NCBI RefSeq assembly: GCF_018130165.1
Contig: NZ_JAFCLZ010000027.1
Coordinates: forward strand, 1 to 64,000
DNA: 64,000 nt
Reading direction: 5' to 3'
From: Bradyrhizobium sp. JYMT SZCCT0180
Lineage (GTDB): Bacteria > Pseudomonadota > Alphaproteobacteria > Rhizobiales > Xanthobacteraceae
Shown: piece after piece, positions 25,353-34,506 of the stretch
How positions within the stretch are numbered: position 1 is the stretch's first letter
Layout of the letters: each line of letters begins with the position of its first letter
Notes under the pieces: model-generated
What the model was told of the DNA's origin: nothing
The model's input: only the letters and a program-made list of their open reading frames with translations
The model's database searches: none
Made by a program: the position numbers and the translations under genes

Positions 25353-25357
25353 GCCGC

Positions 25358-26296
25358 ATGGGACAACAGATTGTCCATCGTCTGCTGATTTCGTTCCCCG
25401 CTTTGCTCGGGGTTCTTTTCCTCTGTTTTTGTCTGTTGCAGGTGGTGCCGGCTGATCCTGCGATGATCATCGCCGGTCCCGACGCCAAGGCCGAGACCAT
25501 CGCGGCGATCAGGCTCGAGCTTGGCCTCGACCGCTCGATCCCGGTGCAGTTCTTCGAATACATCATGCGGGTTCTGCGCGGCGATCTCGGCCGCTCGATC
25601 ATCTCGAACCGGATGGTGAGCGAGGAACTTGCGATGACGATCGGTCCGACGGTCGAACTGATGCTCGGCGCGATGCTGATCGCGGTGCCGAGCGGGCTTG
25701 CGTTCGGAACGCTGGCCGCCGTCAATCGCGGCCGCCTCGCCGACCGCATCATCATGGCCTGCTCGGTGGCCGGCGTGTCGATGCCGGTGTTCTTCATCGG
25801 CCTGATCCTGATCCAGTATGTCGGCTTCAAATGGGCGCTGTTGCCGTTCACGGGCCGCACCGGGCCGATCTGGGACGGCGGATTGCCGAGCCTGATCCTG
25901 CCCGCGACCACGCTCGGCCTCGTGCTGATCGGACCGATCGCGCGGCTGACACGCACCGCCGTATTGGAAGTGCTCAGCGCAGATTTCGTGCGCACGGCGC
26001 GCGCCAAGGGGCTGCGCGAGACGGTCGTGATCGTCCATCACGCGCTGCGCAACGCCATGATCCCGGTCGTCACCCTGATAGGACTGCAGGCGGCCTTCCT
26101 GCTCGGCGGCGCAGTCGTCACCGAAACGATGTTTTCCTGGCCCGGCGTCGGGCGGCTTGCGGTCGGCGCCATCGTCTCCAGCGATTTCCCGACCGCGCAG
26201 GGCGCGATCATGATCCTCGCCATAGCCTTCCTGTCGATCAACCTGATCGTCGACGTGCTCTACGTCTATCTCGATCCCAGGGTGGCGCGCCGATGA
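25358..26296 (+). CDS. Peptide/opine ABC transporter permease (DppB type)
   Basis: 312 residues and about six transmembrane segments. The N-terminal HRLLISFPALLGVLFLCFCL and the TVVPADPA region (here QVVPADPA) are typical of DppB/OppB. The EAA loop that contacts the ATPase is RTARAKGLRETVVIVHHALRN near residues 210-230. It forms the inner-membrane channel with the adjoining DppC-type protein, whose ATG overlaps this stop as ATGA. First gene of a six-gene operon. Confidence 0.9.
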   Translation: MGQQIVHRLLISFPALLGVLFLCFCLLQVVPADPAMIIAGPDAKAETIAAIRLELGLDRSIPVQFFEYIMRVLRGDLGRSIISNRMVSEELAMTIGPTVELMLGAMLIAVPSGLAFGTLAAVNRGRLADRIIMACSVAGVSMPVFFIGLILIQYVGFKWALLPFTGRTGPIWDGGLPSLILPATTLGLVLIGPIARLTRTAVLEVLSADFVRTARAKGLRETVVIVHHALRNAMIPVVTLIGLQAAFLLGGAVVTETMFSWPGVGRLAVGAIVSSDFPTAQGAIMILAIAFLSINLIVDVLYVYLDPRVARR

Positions 26297-27180
26297 GCGT
26301 TCAGGCCCTCGAACCCGTCTTTGTCGCCGAGCCCGAAACCGGCGCATTCGCCCGTGCCGGCGTGCTGCGGCGCCTCGCGCGCGACCGGGTCGCGGCCGGG
26401 GCGGCGTTGACGCTCACCACCATCGTTGCCGCGGCGGTTTTCGCGCCATGGATCGCGCCCTACGACCCCTACTTCACTGATCTCACCAAGGTCATGCAAC
26501 CGCCGGGCGCCGAGCATTGGTTCGGCACTGACAATACCGGCCGCGACGTATTGAGCCGCGTCATCTTCGGCACCCGCGCCACGTTGATGCTCGGGCTGGT
26601 CGGCGTCATCATCGGCGGCCTGTTCGGCGGCGTGCTCGGCATTCTCGCCGCCTACTACAAGCGGCTCGACGGCTGGATCATGCGGCTGGTCGACGTCATG
26701 CTGGCATTCCCCGCCATCCTGATCGGGCTCGCGGTCGCCGCGATCTTCGGCGCCGGCCTCACCGCCGTTGTCATCGCGCTGGTGGTCGCCACCGTGCCCG
26801 ACGTCGCGCGGGTGGCGCGCGGGGCGGCGGTCGGCGTCATGGGCCAGGAATTCATGGAAGCCGGCCGCGCGGTCGGCGTCACCGACGGCGCACTGATCTG
26901 GCGCTATCTGACGCTCAACTGCATCTCGACGATCTTCGTGTTCCTCACCTTGCGCTTCGGCCAGATCATCCTGATCGGCTCGGCGCTCGGCTTCCTCGGC
27001 ATGGGCGCGCAACCCCCGACCGCCGAACTCGGCATGATGGCGGCCCAGGGGCGCGATTTCCTGTTCATGGCGCCGCACATCGCGACGATCCCGAGCTGCG
27101 CGATCTTCGTGATCGTGCTGGCCGCCAACCTTCTGGGCGACGCGTTCCGCGACGTCCTCGATCCGAGGCTGCAGACATGA
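26293..27180 (+). CDS. Peptide/opine ABC transporter permease (DppC type)
   Basis: 295 residues. The family start (about residue 35 ALTLTTIVAAAVFAPWIAPYDP) is followed by the FGTDNTGRDVLSRVIFGTR signature near 77-95 and an EAA loop (EFMEAGRAVGVTDGALIWRY). It pairs with the DppB-type permease to form the pore. ATG 26293 overlaps the previous stop by four bases and its own stop overlaps the next ATG by four bases, so translation is likely coupled. Confidence 0.9.
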   Translation: MSVQALEPVFVAEPETGAFARAGVLRRLARDRVAAGAALTLTTIVAAAVFAPWIAPYDPYFTDLTKVMQPPGAEHWFGTDNTGRDVLSRVIFGTRATLMLGLVGVIIGGLFGGVLGILAAYYKRLDGWIMRLVDVMLAFPAILIGLAVAAIFGAGLTAVVIALVVATVPDVARVARGAAVGVMGQEFMEAGRAVGVTDGALIWRYLTLNCISTIFVFLTLRFGQIILIGSALGFLGMGAQPPTAELGMMAAQGRDFLFMAPHIATIPSCAIFVIVLAANLLGDAFRDVLDPRLQT

Positions 27181-28739
27181 TCAGAACCGTTCTGGGTGTC
27201 GCATTGGCAATAGGCGTCGCGGGGGCCGCATCGGCCCAGACGCTAACATTGATGAAGGGCATCGACGCGCCGCATTACGACGCGCAGCGCACCACCTGGG
27301 GTCCGACGTCCGATATCGTCAACATGTTCCAGGATACGCTGGTGGCGCTCGACTGGGATGGCCGCACGCCGATCCCCTATCTCGCAAAATCCTGGACCAT
27401 CAGCGAGGACGGCCGGACCTATATTTTCAAGCTGCGCGACGACGTCTCGTTCTGCAGCGGCAAGAAATTCACCGCCGAGGACGTCGTCTACAGCTTCAAG
27501 CGGCTGAAGGATCCCGCGATCAAGGGGCCGTACGCCTGGCGCGCCGGCAGCATCAAGGAGTTGCGCGCGCCTGATCCCTACACCGTCGAATACGAACTCG
27601 AGGAGCCCTACTCCGAGCTGCTGTTGCAGCTCACCATGTTCACCAACGTGATCCACAACAAGGAAAGCGTCGAGGCGCTGGGCAAGGACTACGGCATCAA
27701 GGGCGCCGACGGCACCGGGCCGTGGTGTTTCGATTCATGGCAGCCGCGCACCGAGATCGTGCTGAAGCGCCACGCCGCCTACAAATGGGGCCCGTCGATG
27801 TACCAGAACAAGGGCCCGGTGAAATTCGAGAAGCTGGTGGTCAAGATCGTGCCCGAGGAATCCAGCCGGGTTGCGGCGATGATGGCCGGCCAGTTCGACA
27901 TCACCCACCAGTTTCCGCACCAGTTCATCACCCAGGCCAGGGCCGCCCCGATGCTCAACGTGAGCGAGGCGAAGCCGAATTTCCAGCTGCTTTATTTCGG
28001 TTTCAAGACCACCCGGCCGATGGTATCAGACAAGCGCGTGCGCGAGGCCATGAGCATCGCCATCAACCGCGCCGAGATCGCCAAGGGCATCCTGCTCGGC
28101 AACGCCACGGCGGCCTTCACCATCGTCGACAAGGATGCGCTCGACCACGATCCGAAGACGGCCGGAATCGTCAAGGAAGACCTCGAACGCGCCAGGAAGC
28201 TGCTCGACGACGCGGGCTGGAAAGTCGGCGCCGACGGCGTGCGCGAAAAGGACGGCACCAAGCTGGCGCCGAAAGTCTATTACACCGCGAACGCCAACTC
28301 GGCCAAGGTCGCCGACGCGATCCAGGGTTACTTGCGCAAGATCGGCGTCGACTGGCGGCTCAACCCGCAGGACTCGACCATCGCGGCGGCCAAGATGGCC
28401 GAGCAGGACTACGAAATCTGGTCAGTGACGGTGCCGTATCTGTCGGCCGGCGACCTCATGAACATCTACTTCGATTCACGCAACATCCCGACGCCCAACC
28501 GGATGAACTGGAAGGACGCCGAAACCGACGAGTGGCTGAAACTCGGCCGCTCCGCGCTGACCGAGCCCGATCGCGCCAAATACTACGCGATGGTGCAGCA
28601 GAAGGTCATGCAGGAGCATTTGTGGATTCCGGTCCTCAACATCAACATGGACCAGGTCGCCAACAAGAAGATCAAGGGCGCGCGGCCGCACATGATCTAC
28701 CAGAACACGTTCTACAAGGGGTTGGACGCGTCGCTATAA
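27177..28739 (+). CDS. Peptide-type ABC substrate-binding protein, family 5 (copy 1)
   Basis: 520 residues. A Sec signal peptide (MIRTVLGVALAIGVAGAASA) is followed by an SBP_bac_5 fold: YLAKSWTISEDGRTYIFKLRDDVSF, DPYTVEYEL and GTGPWCFDSW are family landmarks. It would bind an oligopeptide, opine or similar solute in the periplasm and hand it to the DppB/C-type permeases. It overlaps the permease gene by ATGA and is followed 19 bases later by a paralogue about 75% identical by eye. Confidence 0.9.
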   Translation: MIRTVLGVALAIGVAGAASAQTLTLMKGIDAPHYDAQRTTWGPTSDIVNMFQDTLVALDWDGRTPIPYLAKSWTISEDGRTYIFKLRDDVSFCSGKKFTAEDVVYSFKRLKDPAIKGPYAWRAGSIKELRAPDPYTVEYELEEPYSELLLQLTMFTNVIHNKESVEALGKDYGIKGADGTGPWCFDSWQPRTEIVLKRHAAYKWGPSMYQNKGPVKFEKLVVKIVPEESSRVAAMMAGQFDITHQFPHQFITQARAAPMLNVSEAKPNFQLLYFGFKTTRPMVSDKRVREAMSIAINRAEIAKGILLGNATAAFTIVDKDALDHDPKTAGIVKEDLERARKLLDDAGWKVGADGVREKDGTKLAPKVYYTANANSAKVADAIQGYLRKIGVDWRLNPQDSTIAAAKMAEQDYEIWSVTVPYLSAGDLMNIYFDSRNIPTPNRMNWKDAETDEWLKLGRSALTEPDRAKYYAMVQQKVMQEHLWIPVLNINMDQVANKKIKGARPHMIYQNTFYKGLDASL

Positions 28740-28758
28740 CAAACAGGAGCAAACGACG

Positions 28759-30327
28759 ATGCGCGGATTGTTCACGACGGTTGCAGTGCTGCTCGGATTG
28801 GCGGGAGCCTCCCCGCTGGAGGCGCAGACCCTGAAGATGATGAAGTCGCTCGACGCGCCGCATTATGACGGCCAGCGCACGACGTGGTCGCCCTCCTCCG
28901 ACATCGTCAACATGATTCAGGATACGCTGGTCGCGATGGACTGGGACGGCAAGACGGCGATCCCCTATCTGGCCAAGTCGTGGACCATCAGCGAGGATGG
29001 CAAGACCTACGTTTTCAAGCTGCGCGATGACGTGCAATTCTGCAGCGGCAAGAAATTCACTGCCGCCGACGTGATCTATTCCTTCAAGCGCCTGACCAGT
29101 ACCGAGCTGAAGGCGCCGCTGGCCTGGCGCGCCGGCAACATCAAGGAGTTGCGCGCGCCCGATCCCTACACGGTCGAATACGAACTGAACGAGCCGTTCG
29201 CCGACCTGCTGCTCCAGCTCACGATGTTCACCACCGCGATCCACAACCAGGAGAGCGTCGAGGCGCTCGGCAAGGATTACGGCATCAAGGCGATCGACGG
29301 CACCGGTCCCTGGTGCTTCGAGAACTGGCAGCCGCGCACCGAGATCGTGCTCAAGCGCCACGACGCCTACAAATGGGGCCCGTCGATGTACCAGAACAAG
29401 GGCCCGGTGAAATTCGAAAAACTCAGCATCAAGATCGTGCCGGAGGACTCCAGCCGCGTCGCCGCGATGCTGGGCGGACAATTCGATGTCAGCCATCAGA
29501 TCCCGCTGCAGTTCATCCAGCAGGTCAAGGCCGCCCCCACCCTCAACGTGCAGGAGGCGCAGCCGAACTTCCAGCTGATGTATTACGGCTACAAGACCAC
29601 GCGGCCGATGGTAGCCGACAAGCGCGTGCGCGAGGCGATGAACATCGCGATCAACCGCGCAGATATCGTCAAGGGCATCATGCTCGGCAATGCCGAACCG
29701 GCCTACACCTTCATCGACGACAAGGCGCTCGACTTCGCCGCGTCCACCAAGGGCATCATCAAGGAGGATATCGAGCGCGCCAAGAAGCTGCTGGACGAAG
29801 CCGGCTGGAAGGTCGGCGCCGACGGCATCAGAGAAAAGGACGGTGTCAAGCTCGCGCCGAAGGTGCTGTTCACCCAGGTCTCCTATTTCGGCCGCGTCTC
29901 CGAGGCGATCCAGGGCTACATGCGCAAGATCGGCATCGACTGGAAGATCGTCGGCTTCGACTCCACGATCGCGCCGGCCGAGATGGCCAAGCAGGACTAC
30001 GAATTGTGGACGGTGACATTCCCCTACATATCGGCAGGCGACCTCCTGAACTTCTACTTCGATTCGAAGAACATGCCGGCGCCGAACCGGATGAACTGGA
30101 ACGATCCCAAGACCGACGAGTATCTGAAGATGGGCCGCGCGTCGCTGACCGAGGCCGATCGCACCAAATATTACTCGTTGGCCCAGCAGCGGGTCACCGA
30201 GGAACATCTGTGGATGCCCGTGATGAACATCGCGATGTACACGACGAGCCAAAAGAAGCTGAAGGGCGTGCGGCCGCACATGCTCTACCAGAACACGTTC
30301 TACAAGGGCCTGGATTACTCGTTCTGA
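28759..30327 (+). CDS. Peptide-type ABC substrate-binding protein, family 5 (copy 2)
   Basis: 522 residues with a signal peptide ending SPLEAQ and the same SBP_bac_5 layout as copy 1 (WTISEDGKTYVFKLRDDVQF, GTGPWCFENWQPRTEIVL). The two proteins are most alike in the N-terminal lobe and differ in the hinge and C-terminal pocket region, so they may feed one transporter with two related solutes. ATG 28759 follows CAGGAGCAAACGACG, a good ribosome site. Its stop overlaps the next ATPase start (TGATG). Confidence 0.9.
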   Translation: MRGLFTTVAVLLGLAGASPLEAQTLKMMKSLDAPHYDGQRTTWSPSSDIVNMIQDTLVAMDWDGKTAIPYLAKSWTISEDGKTYVFKLRDDVQFCSGKKFTAADVIYSFKRLTSTELKAPLAWRAGNIKELRAPDPYTVEYELNEPFADLLLQLTMFTTAIHNQESVEALGKDYGIKAIDGTGPWCFENWQPRTEIVLKRHDAYKWGPSMYQNKGPVKFEKLSIKIVPEDSSRVAAMLGGQFDVSHQIPLQFIQQVKAAPTLNVQEAQPNFQLMYYGYKTTRPMVADKRVREAMNIAINRADIVKGIMLGNAEPAYTFIDDKALDFAASTKGIIKEDIERAKKLLDEAGWKVGADGIREKDGVKLAPKVLFTQVSYFGRVSEAIQGYMRKIGIDWKIVGFDSTIAPAEMAKQDYELWTVTFPYISAGDLLNFYFDSKNMPAPNRMNWNDPKTDEYLKMGRASLTEADRTKYYSLAQQRVTEEHLWMPVMNIAMYTTSQKKLKGVRPHMLYQNTFYKGLDYSF

Positions 30328-31304
30328 TGGAAAACCTGCTCGAGGTCCGCGGCCTGAAGACCCATTTTGCCACCGACCGCGGCCTGTTTCGCGCGGTCGA
30401 CGGCATCAGCTTCAACGTACCGCGCGGCCGTACCGTCGGTTTGGTCGGCGAATCCGGCTGCGGCAAGAGCGTGACGTCGCTCTCGGTGATGGGCCTGGTG
30501 GCGAGCCCGGGCAAGGTCGAGGCCGACGCCGTTATGTTCGGCGACCGCGACGTGCTGAAACTGTCGGCCGACGAGCGCCGCCGGCTGCGCGGCGGCAAGA
30601 TGTCGATGATCTTCCAGGAGCCGATGACCTCGCTGAACCCGGTCCACACCATCGGTCAGCAGATCGTCGAAGCTATACTCGCCCATACTCAGCTGTCGCC
30701 GCAGGCCGCGAAAGCGCGCGCCATCGAAATGCTGGAGCTGGTGCGGATTCCGTCAGCGAAGCAGCGCATCGACGACTTTCCGCATAATTTGTCAGGCGGC
30801 ATGCGCCAGCGCGTCATGATCGCGATGGCGCTGTCCTGCGAGCCGGCGCTGTTGATTGCCGACGAGCCGACCACCGCGCTCGACGTCACCATCCAGGCCC
30901 AGATCCTCGATCTGCTCGGCGAATTGCAGCGCCGGCTCGGCATGGCGATCCTGATCATCACCCACGATCTCGGCGTGATTGCCGAGGTCGCCGACCAGGT
31001 GCTGGTGATGTACGCCGGACAGATCGTCGAAAGCGCTGACGTCGCCGATCTGTTTGCCGATCCGCAGCATCCCTACACGATCGGTCTGCTCGGCTCGATC
31101 CCGCGCCTCGACGTCGACCGTATCAGGCTCGCTACCATCGAAGGCACGGTGCCGAGCCCCAACAACCAGCCAAAGGGCTGCCGCTTCGGGCCGCGCTGCC
31201 CGTTCGCCGACCGGCGCTGCCGCGAGGCGCCGCCGCCGCTGCGCGAACTCGCGCCGGGTCATCTGGTCGCCTGCTGGAAGGCCCCGGTCGAGGTGGCGTC
31301 ATGA
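30327..31304 (+). CDS. Peptide ABC transporter ATPase (DppD type)
   Basis: 325 residues. Walker A GESGCGKS is near residue 41, the signature LSGGMRQR near 157 and Walker B LLIADEPTTALD near 176. The C-terminal oligopeptide-transporter domain carries a Cys cluster (CRFGPRCPFADRRC, then CW) typical of this subfamily and often iron-sulphur binding. The ATG overlaps the previous stop by one base. It energises import with the DppF-type partner. Confidence 0.92.
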   Translation: MENLLEVRGLKTHFATDRGLFRAVDGISFNVPRGRTVGLVGESGCGKSVTSLSVMGLVASPGKVEADAVMFGDRDVLKLSADERRRLRGGKMSMIFQEPMTSLNPVHTIGQQIVEAILAHTQLSPQAAKARAIEMLELVRIPSAKQRIDDFPHNLSGGMRQRVMIAMALSCEPALLIADEPTTALDVTIQAQILDLLGELQRRLGMAILIITHDLGVIAEVADQVLVMYAGQIVESADVADLFADPQHPYTIGLLGSIPRLDVDRIRLATIEGTVPSPNNQPKGCRFGPRCPFADRRCREAPPPLRELAPGHLVACWKAPVEVAS

Positions 31305-32380
31305 GCGCGGTCCCGGTGCTACAGGTCGATGGCCTCGTAAAACATTTTCAGCTCAGCCGCGGCATCATCCTGCGCCGACAAGTGGGCCTGGTGCGCGCCG
31401 TCGAGGACGTCAGCTTCGAGATCGGCCGCGGCGAGACGCTGGCGCTGGTCGGCGAGTCCGGCTGCGGCAAGTCGACGACCGGACGCCTGGTGCTACGCTT
31501 GATGGACCCGACGGCCGGCTCGGTCCGCTTCAAGGGCGAGGAAATCGCTGACCTCGGCAAGGATGAACTGCGGCGGCTGCGGCGGCACATGCAGATCATC
31601 TTCCAGGACCCCTACGCCTCGCTCAATCCGCGCATGACCGTTGGCGAGATTCTGGCCGAACCGTTGCGGGTGCACGACATCGGCGATCCCGCCTCGCGCG
31701 AGACGCGGGTGAGCGAGCTCCTCGATATCGTCGGCCTGCTGCCCGAACATGCACGGCGCTATCCGCATCAATTCTCCGGCGGGCAACGCCAGCGCATCGG
31801 CATTGCGCGGGCGCTGGCCGTCAATCCCGATTTGATCATCTGCGACGAGCCGGTATCGGCGCTCGACGTCTCGATCCAGGCGCAGATCGTCAACCTGCTG
31901 CAGAATTTGCAGCAGCGTTTTGGTCTGTCCTATCTGTTCATCGCGCATGATCTGGCGGTCGTAAAACACATCAGCGATCGCGTCGCTGTGATGTATCTCG
32001 GCAAGCTGGTCGAGATCGCGGACAAGAAGACGATCTACGCAAAGCCGTTGCACCCCTATACCCACGCGCTGCTGTCGGCGATCCCGAAACCGGACCCGAG
32101 CCTGCGCACCAAGCGCGTGATGCTGCAAGGCGACGTGCCGAGCCCGTTCAACCCGCCGTCCGGCTGCCGCTTCCACACCCGCTGCCTGCACGCCCAGCCG
32201 CGCTGCTCGGCCGAGGAGCCGAAGCTGCGCGAGGCAGCGCCCGGCCATCGCGTCGCCTGTCATTTCTTCGAGACGATTCAGGCCCCGACCATTGTCGCAC
32301 GCGCCGGTGCGGCGAACGGCAAGTTCGCCGAACGGCTGGCCGCCTTTGAAGCGGCCAAGCACGCGCGAACGCCGGCCTGA
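31301..32380 (+). CDS. Peptide ABC transporter ATPase (DppF type)
   Basis: 359 residues. Walker A GESGCGKS is near 49, the signature FSGGQRQR near 161 and Walker B LIICDEPVSALD near 182. The C-terminal CRFHTRC / C cluster matches the DppF/OppF subfamily. A roughly 30-residue tail after CHFF is not conserved. The ATG overlaps the preceding stop by four bases. It is the last gene of the operon, and a short convergent leader-peptide gene follows 29 bases later. Confidence 0.92.
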   Translation: MSAVPVLQVDGLVKHFQLSRGIILRRQVGLVRAVEDVSFEIGRGETLALVGESGCGKSTTGRLVLRLMDPTAGSVRFKGEEIADLGKDELRRLRRHMQIIFQDPYASLNPRMTVGEILAEPLRVHDIGDPASRETRVSELLDIVGLLPEHARRYPHQFSGGQRQRIGIARALAVNPDLIICDEPVSALDVSIQAQIVNLLQNLQQRFGLSYLFIAHDLAVVKHISDRVAVMYLGKLVEIADKKTIYAKPLHPYTHALLSAIPKPDPSLRTKRVMLQGDVPSPFNPPSGCRFHTRCLHAQPRCSAEEPKLREAAPGHRVACHFFETIQAPTIVARAGAANGKFAERLAAFEAAKHARTPA

Positions 32381-32409
32381 CGGCAATCCGTGGCTGGCGG
32401 GTTCGGGAT

Positions 32410-32574
32410 TCAGGCCAGGACGGGGCTTGCCTTGTCGTAATGCTTGATAAACACGAACGGGCTGGGCGTGGCTTTTCCCTTGCCGCCGCTGACATTGGCG
32501 AGTTCGCGATCAGACAGCGCGTCGGCCTGACGGTCCCGTTCGCATGCTTCAGCGCGATTGACGATGGTGCTCAT
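32410..32574 (-). CDS. Double-glycine leader peptide (54 residues)
   Basis: A precursor-like peptide. Residues 20-31 read LSDRELANVSGG, a bacteriocin-type Gly-Gly leader. The 23-residue core begins KGKATPSPFVFIKHYD and has no cysteine. ATG 32574 follows GGGAGCCGTCACC, a fair ribosome site. It is divergent from another leader-type peptide at 32725, with 150 bases between the two starts. No C39-type exporter is nearby. It may be an export substrate of a distant transporter. Confidence 0.6.
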   Translation of the reverse strand: MSTIVNRAEACERDRQADALSDRELANVSGGKGKATPSPFVFIKHYDKASPVLA

Positions 32575-32724
32575 GGTGACGGCTCCCTTTCGATCAAGGT
32601 CGGATTATTGCTGATGAAGGCGATTTAGCCGCCCGGCCGTCGCCGTCGCTGTGACATCAATCACAGTCACGAGCCTCTCACCGGGGTCAGGATGGTTGGC
32701 ATCATCCAGCCACCGGAGCGCATC

Positions 32725-32898
32725 ATGACCGCATTTCAAACACTGCCGAGCGTCGACCAACGGGCCGCCGCGACCAACGAACTTTGCGCGACCGAACTGG
32801 ATGCGGTGATTGGCGGCACGTCCTGGTTTGAAGTCCTGAGCAATATTTTCAAAGCGCAGAACGAGACGCTCAAATCCATCGCCGGGAATATTCGGTAA
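32725..32898 (+). CDS. Double-glycine leader peptide (57 residues)
   Basis: Residues 19-31 read ELCATELDAVIGG, the bacteriocin-type leader with a terminal Gly-Gly. The 26-residue core begins TSWFEVLSNIFKAQNETLK and would form an amphipathic helix. ATG 32725 has GGAGC six bases upstream and follows an untranslated stretch. It is divergent from the 54-residue leader peptide at 32410. Leader cleavage after residue 31 would release the core. Confidence 0.68.
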   Translation: MTAFQTLPSVDQRAAATNELCATELDAVIGGTSWFEVLSNIFKAQNETLKSIAGNIR

Positions 32899-33125
32899 GA
32901 AGTTGTTGCGGTGCGATTGACCGAACCGGAGCCAGCTACTGGTTGACAAGCCAACGAGAGCGGATCGTAATACTACCTAAGATCGATCAACGGCGAACGG
33001 CAGCGCTGGCGCAATGCCAAGCTCCCAAAGCGTCTTGCTTCCTAAACGTCTTGCTTCCTGAACGTGTTGGCTTCGAGGGCAGCGATCGCGGGACACCGCG
33101 GCGCTCAGCAATGGGGAGGATGGTC

Positions 33126-33374
33126 GTGATTGAATCTCTCATCGTCTGGCTGATCATCGGCGCGATCGCAGGCTGGCTGGCCGGGCAGATCGTCAAGGGC
33201 TATGGCCTCGGCCTGGTCGGCAACATCGTGGTCGGCATCGTCGGCGCCGTGATCGCCGGCTGGCTGTTGCCGATGATCGGGTTTGTCCTGGTCGGAGGCT
33301 ATCTGGCCGCGATCGTCAACGCAGTCATTGGCGCGGTGATCCTCCTGATCATTGTCGGCTTCTTCAAGAAGTAG
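33126..33374 (+). CDS. GlsB/YeaQ/YmgE-family stress membrane protein
   Basis: About 82 residues. Three hydrophobic segments are joined by Gly-rich turns (IIGAIAGWLAGQIVKGYGLG, VGNIVVGIVGAVIAGWLL, AIVNAVIGAVILLIIVGFF), the layout of the transglycosylase-associated GlsB/YeaQ family found in stress-induced membrane proteins. GTG 33126 is preferred because GGGGAGG sits six bases upstream; ATG 33120 is in frame but lies within that site. A strong hairpin terminator follows at 33466. Confidence 0.85.
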   Translation: MIESLIVWLIIGAIAGWLAGQIVKGYGLGLVGNIVVGIVGAVIAGWLLPMIGFVLVGGYLAAIVNAVIGAVILLIIVGFFKK

Positions 33375-33465
33375 TCCGATCAAGAAGTAGTCCGTTCAAG
33401 AACCAGCTTCCGCCGTCCGCAGCGATGCGGCGCGATCTTTTGCGCCGCAGCAACGCTGTTGAAAG

Positions 33466-33505
33466 AGGCGGCCCCAGCACGGGGGGAGAGCTGAGGCCGC
33501 CTTTT
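33466..33505 (+). terminator. Rho-independent terminator of the GlsB-like gene
   Basis: AGGCGGCC (33466-33473) pairs with GGCCGCCT (33495-33502), with inner CAGC/GCTG pairs, and is followed by TTTT. It is well placed 90 bases after the stop codon of the small membrane protein gene. Confidence 0.7.
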
Positions 33506-33691
33506 GCCGAACGCGACGGGGCTAGTTCGCGTCCGGGCGTGCCCGACTAAGCTCCCCGGCAGTAGTTTGTTCCCCACAGACGGCGGTGGAAAAAATTTCG
33601 GGGGCATCGGCCGGGAACCAACGGCGACGTCGCGGGTTATGAGTTTCGTGGTGGGATGCCCATCATCATCTAGCGGCTGGGGCCGCTTTTC
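33503..33691 (+). ncRNA. Candidate small RNA between two hairpin terminators
   Basis: The 165-base stretch after the GlsB terminator contains no convincing coding frame, but ends in AGCGGC-TGGG-GCCGCTTTT (33672-33690), a compact hairpin with a U-run. A terminator without a gene suggests a small RNA starting after 33505. No promoter is clearly visible, so this is tentative. Confidence 0.25.
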
Positions 33692-33736
33692 TGTGACCGA
33701 GGAGCTCGACGACGAATGGATGGTGCTGAGGTTCCA

Positions 33737-33985
33737 GTGAGTTTTGATGTTCCTGCGATCATCCGAAAATGGCCGTCGCTCCACAACGCCCGCCGCCTCG
33801 ACAGCTCCGGCCCCTATATGGTGTTCGAGGGCACGCTCGATGAATGCATGAAGGAATTCATGGCCAAGCCTGAAACGACCCGGCACCTCTACGAGATTCT
33901 GACCGCGCCGCAGCCGCCAATGATCCCCGAGGTCCTGTCCGCCGAGCACGTCGCCGAGCTGGTGCGGCTGCGCGAGTTTCTTTAG
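33737..33985 (+). CDS. Conserved small protein of unknown function
   Basis: 82 residues from GTG 33737, with GAGG five bases upstream; ATG 33716 is an in-frame alternative. Visible segments are FDVPAIIRKWPSLHNARRLD, YMVFEGTLDECMKEFMAKP and HVAELVRLREFL. It has no known motif, signal peptide or membrane segment. Base use fits the host. I recognise only that proteins of this kind recur in Bradyrhizobium-like genomes. Confidence 0.6.
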   Translation: MSFDVPAIIRKWPSLHNARRLDSSGPYMVFEGTLDECMKEFMAKPETTRHLYEILTAPQPPMIPEVLSAEHVAELVRLREFL

Positions 33986-34121
33986 CAGCGGCGGACTCAC
34001 CGGCGTTGCCGGCAAGCTGACGTGGGCCTTAGCGGCCAGAAAATTCATTAACCAGCGAGCGCTATGGTTCGGGCAATCGCGGACGGCTCCCAAAGCCCCC
34101 ACGAGACGTAAAAGCGTAGGG

Positions 34122-34152
34122 AAACCCACCGCCTCAACCCGGTGGGTTTTTC
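34122..34152. terminator. Bidirectional hairpin terminator
   Basis: AAACCCACC (34122-34130) pairs with GGTGGGTTT (34141-34149), followed by a run of T. The preceding A-run would give a U-run on the opposite strand too. It separates the 33737 gene from the 34172 gene. Confidence 0.65.
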
Positions 34153-34171
34153 CGTCGGAAGGGCGTCGCCA

Positions 34172-34327
34172 ATGTCACTATCATCCGCCAAGAATTATGC
34201 GCTGCGCGCCGAACGCTGCCAGGACGCCAAGGAAGCCGCCGACCTTCTGGCAAAGGCGATCCTGGAATTGGCGGCATCAATCGAAGCCACCGACGCAAAA
34301 GTGAAGAAGATGAACAAGTCCGGCTGA
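34172..34327 (+). CDS. Short helical protein of unknown function
   Basis: 51 residues from ATG 34172 (MSLSSAKNYALRAERCQDA). The rest is a charged, Ala-rich amphipathic helix ending KVKKMNKSG. No family is recognised. An AGGG run lies upstream, at a slightly long spacing. It could be a coiled-coil adaptor; that is only a shape-based guess. Confidence 0.5.
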   Translation: MSLSSAKNYALRAERCQDAKEAADLLAKAILELAASIEATDAKVKKMNKSG

Positions 34328-34506
34328 GATTCGGCCCTCCCACCCCCTGCTCGCCTTCCACAACCTCGGCGCAGGATATGCCCGCTTCGTGAATCCGTGC
34401 CCGTATCCGGGCGTGTCGGTTCCGCGCGAGTTCCCCGTTTACGTTAAAATCACATCATCGACCGAGCCGAACAGCCAGATGCTAATGATTCCTTAACGAG
34501 GGAATC

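Noticed and set aside
33504..33740. 78-codon frame between the two hairpins
   Set aside because: Ends inside the start of the 33737 gene, lacks a ribosome site and shows no conserved-looking peptide.
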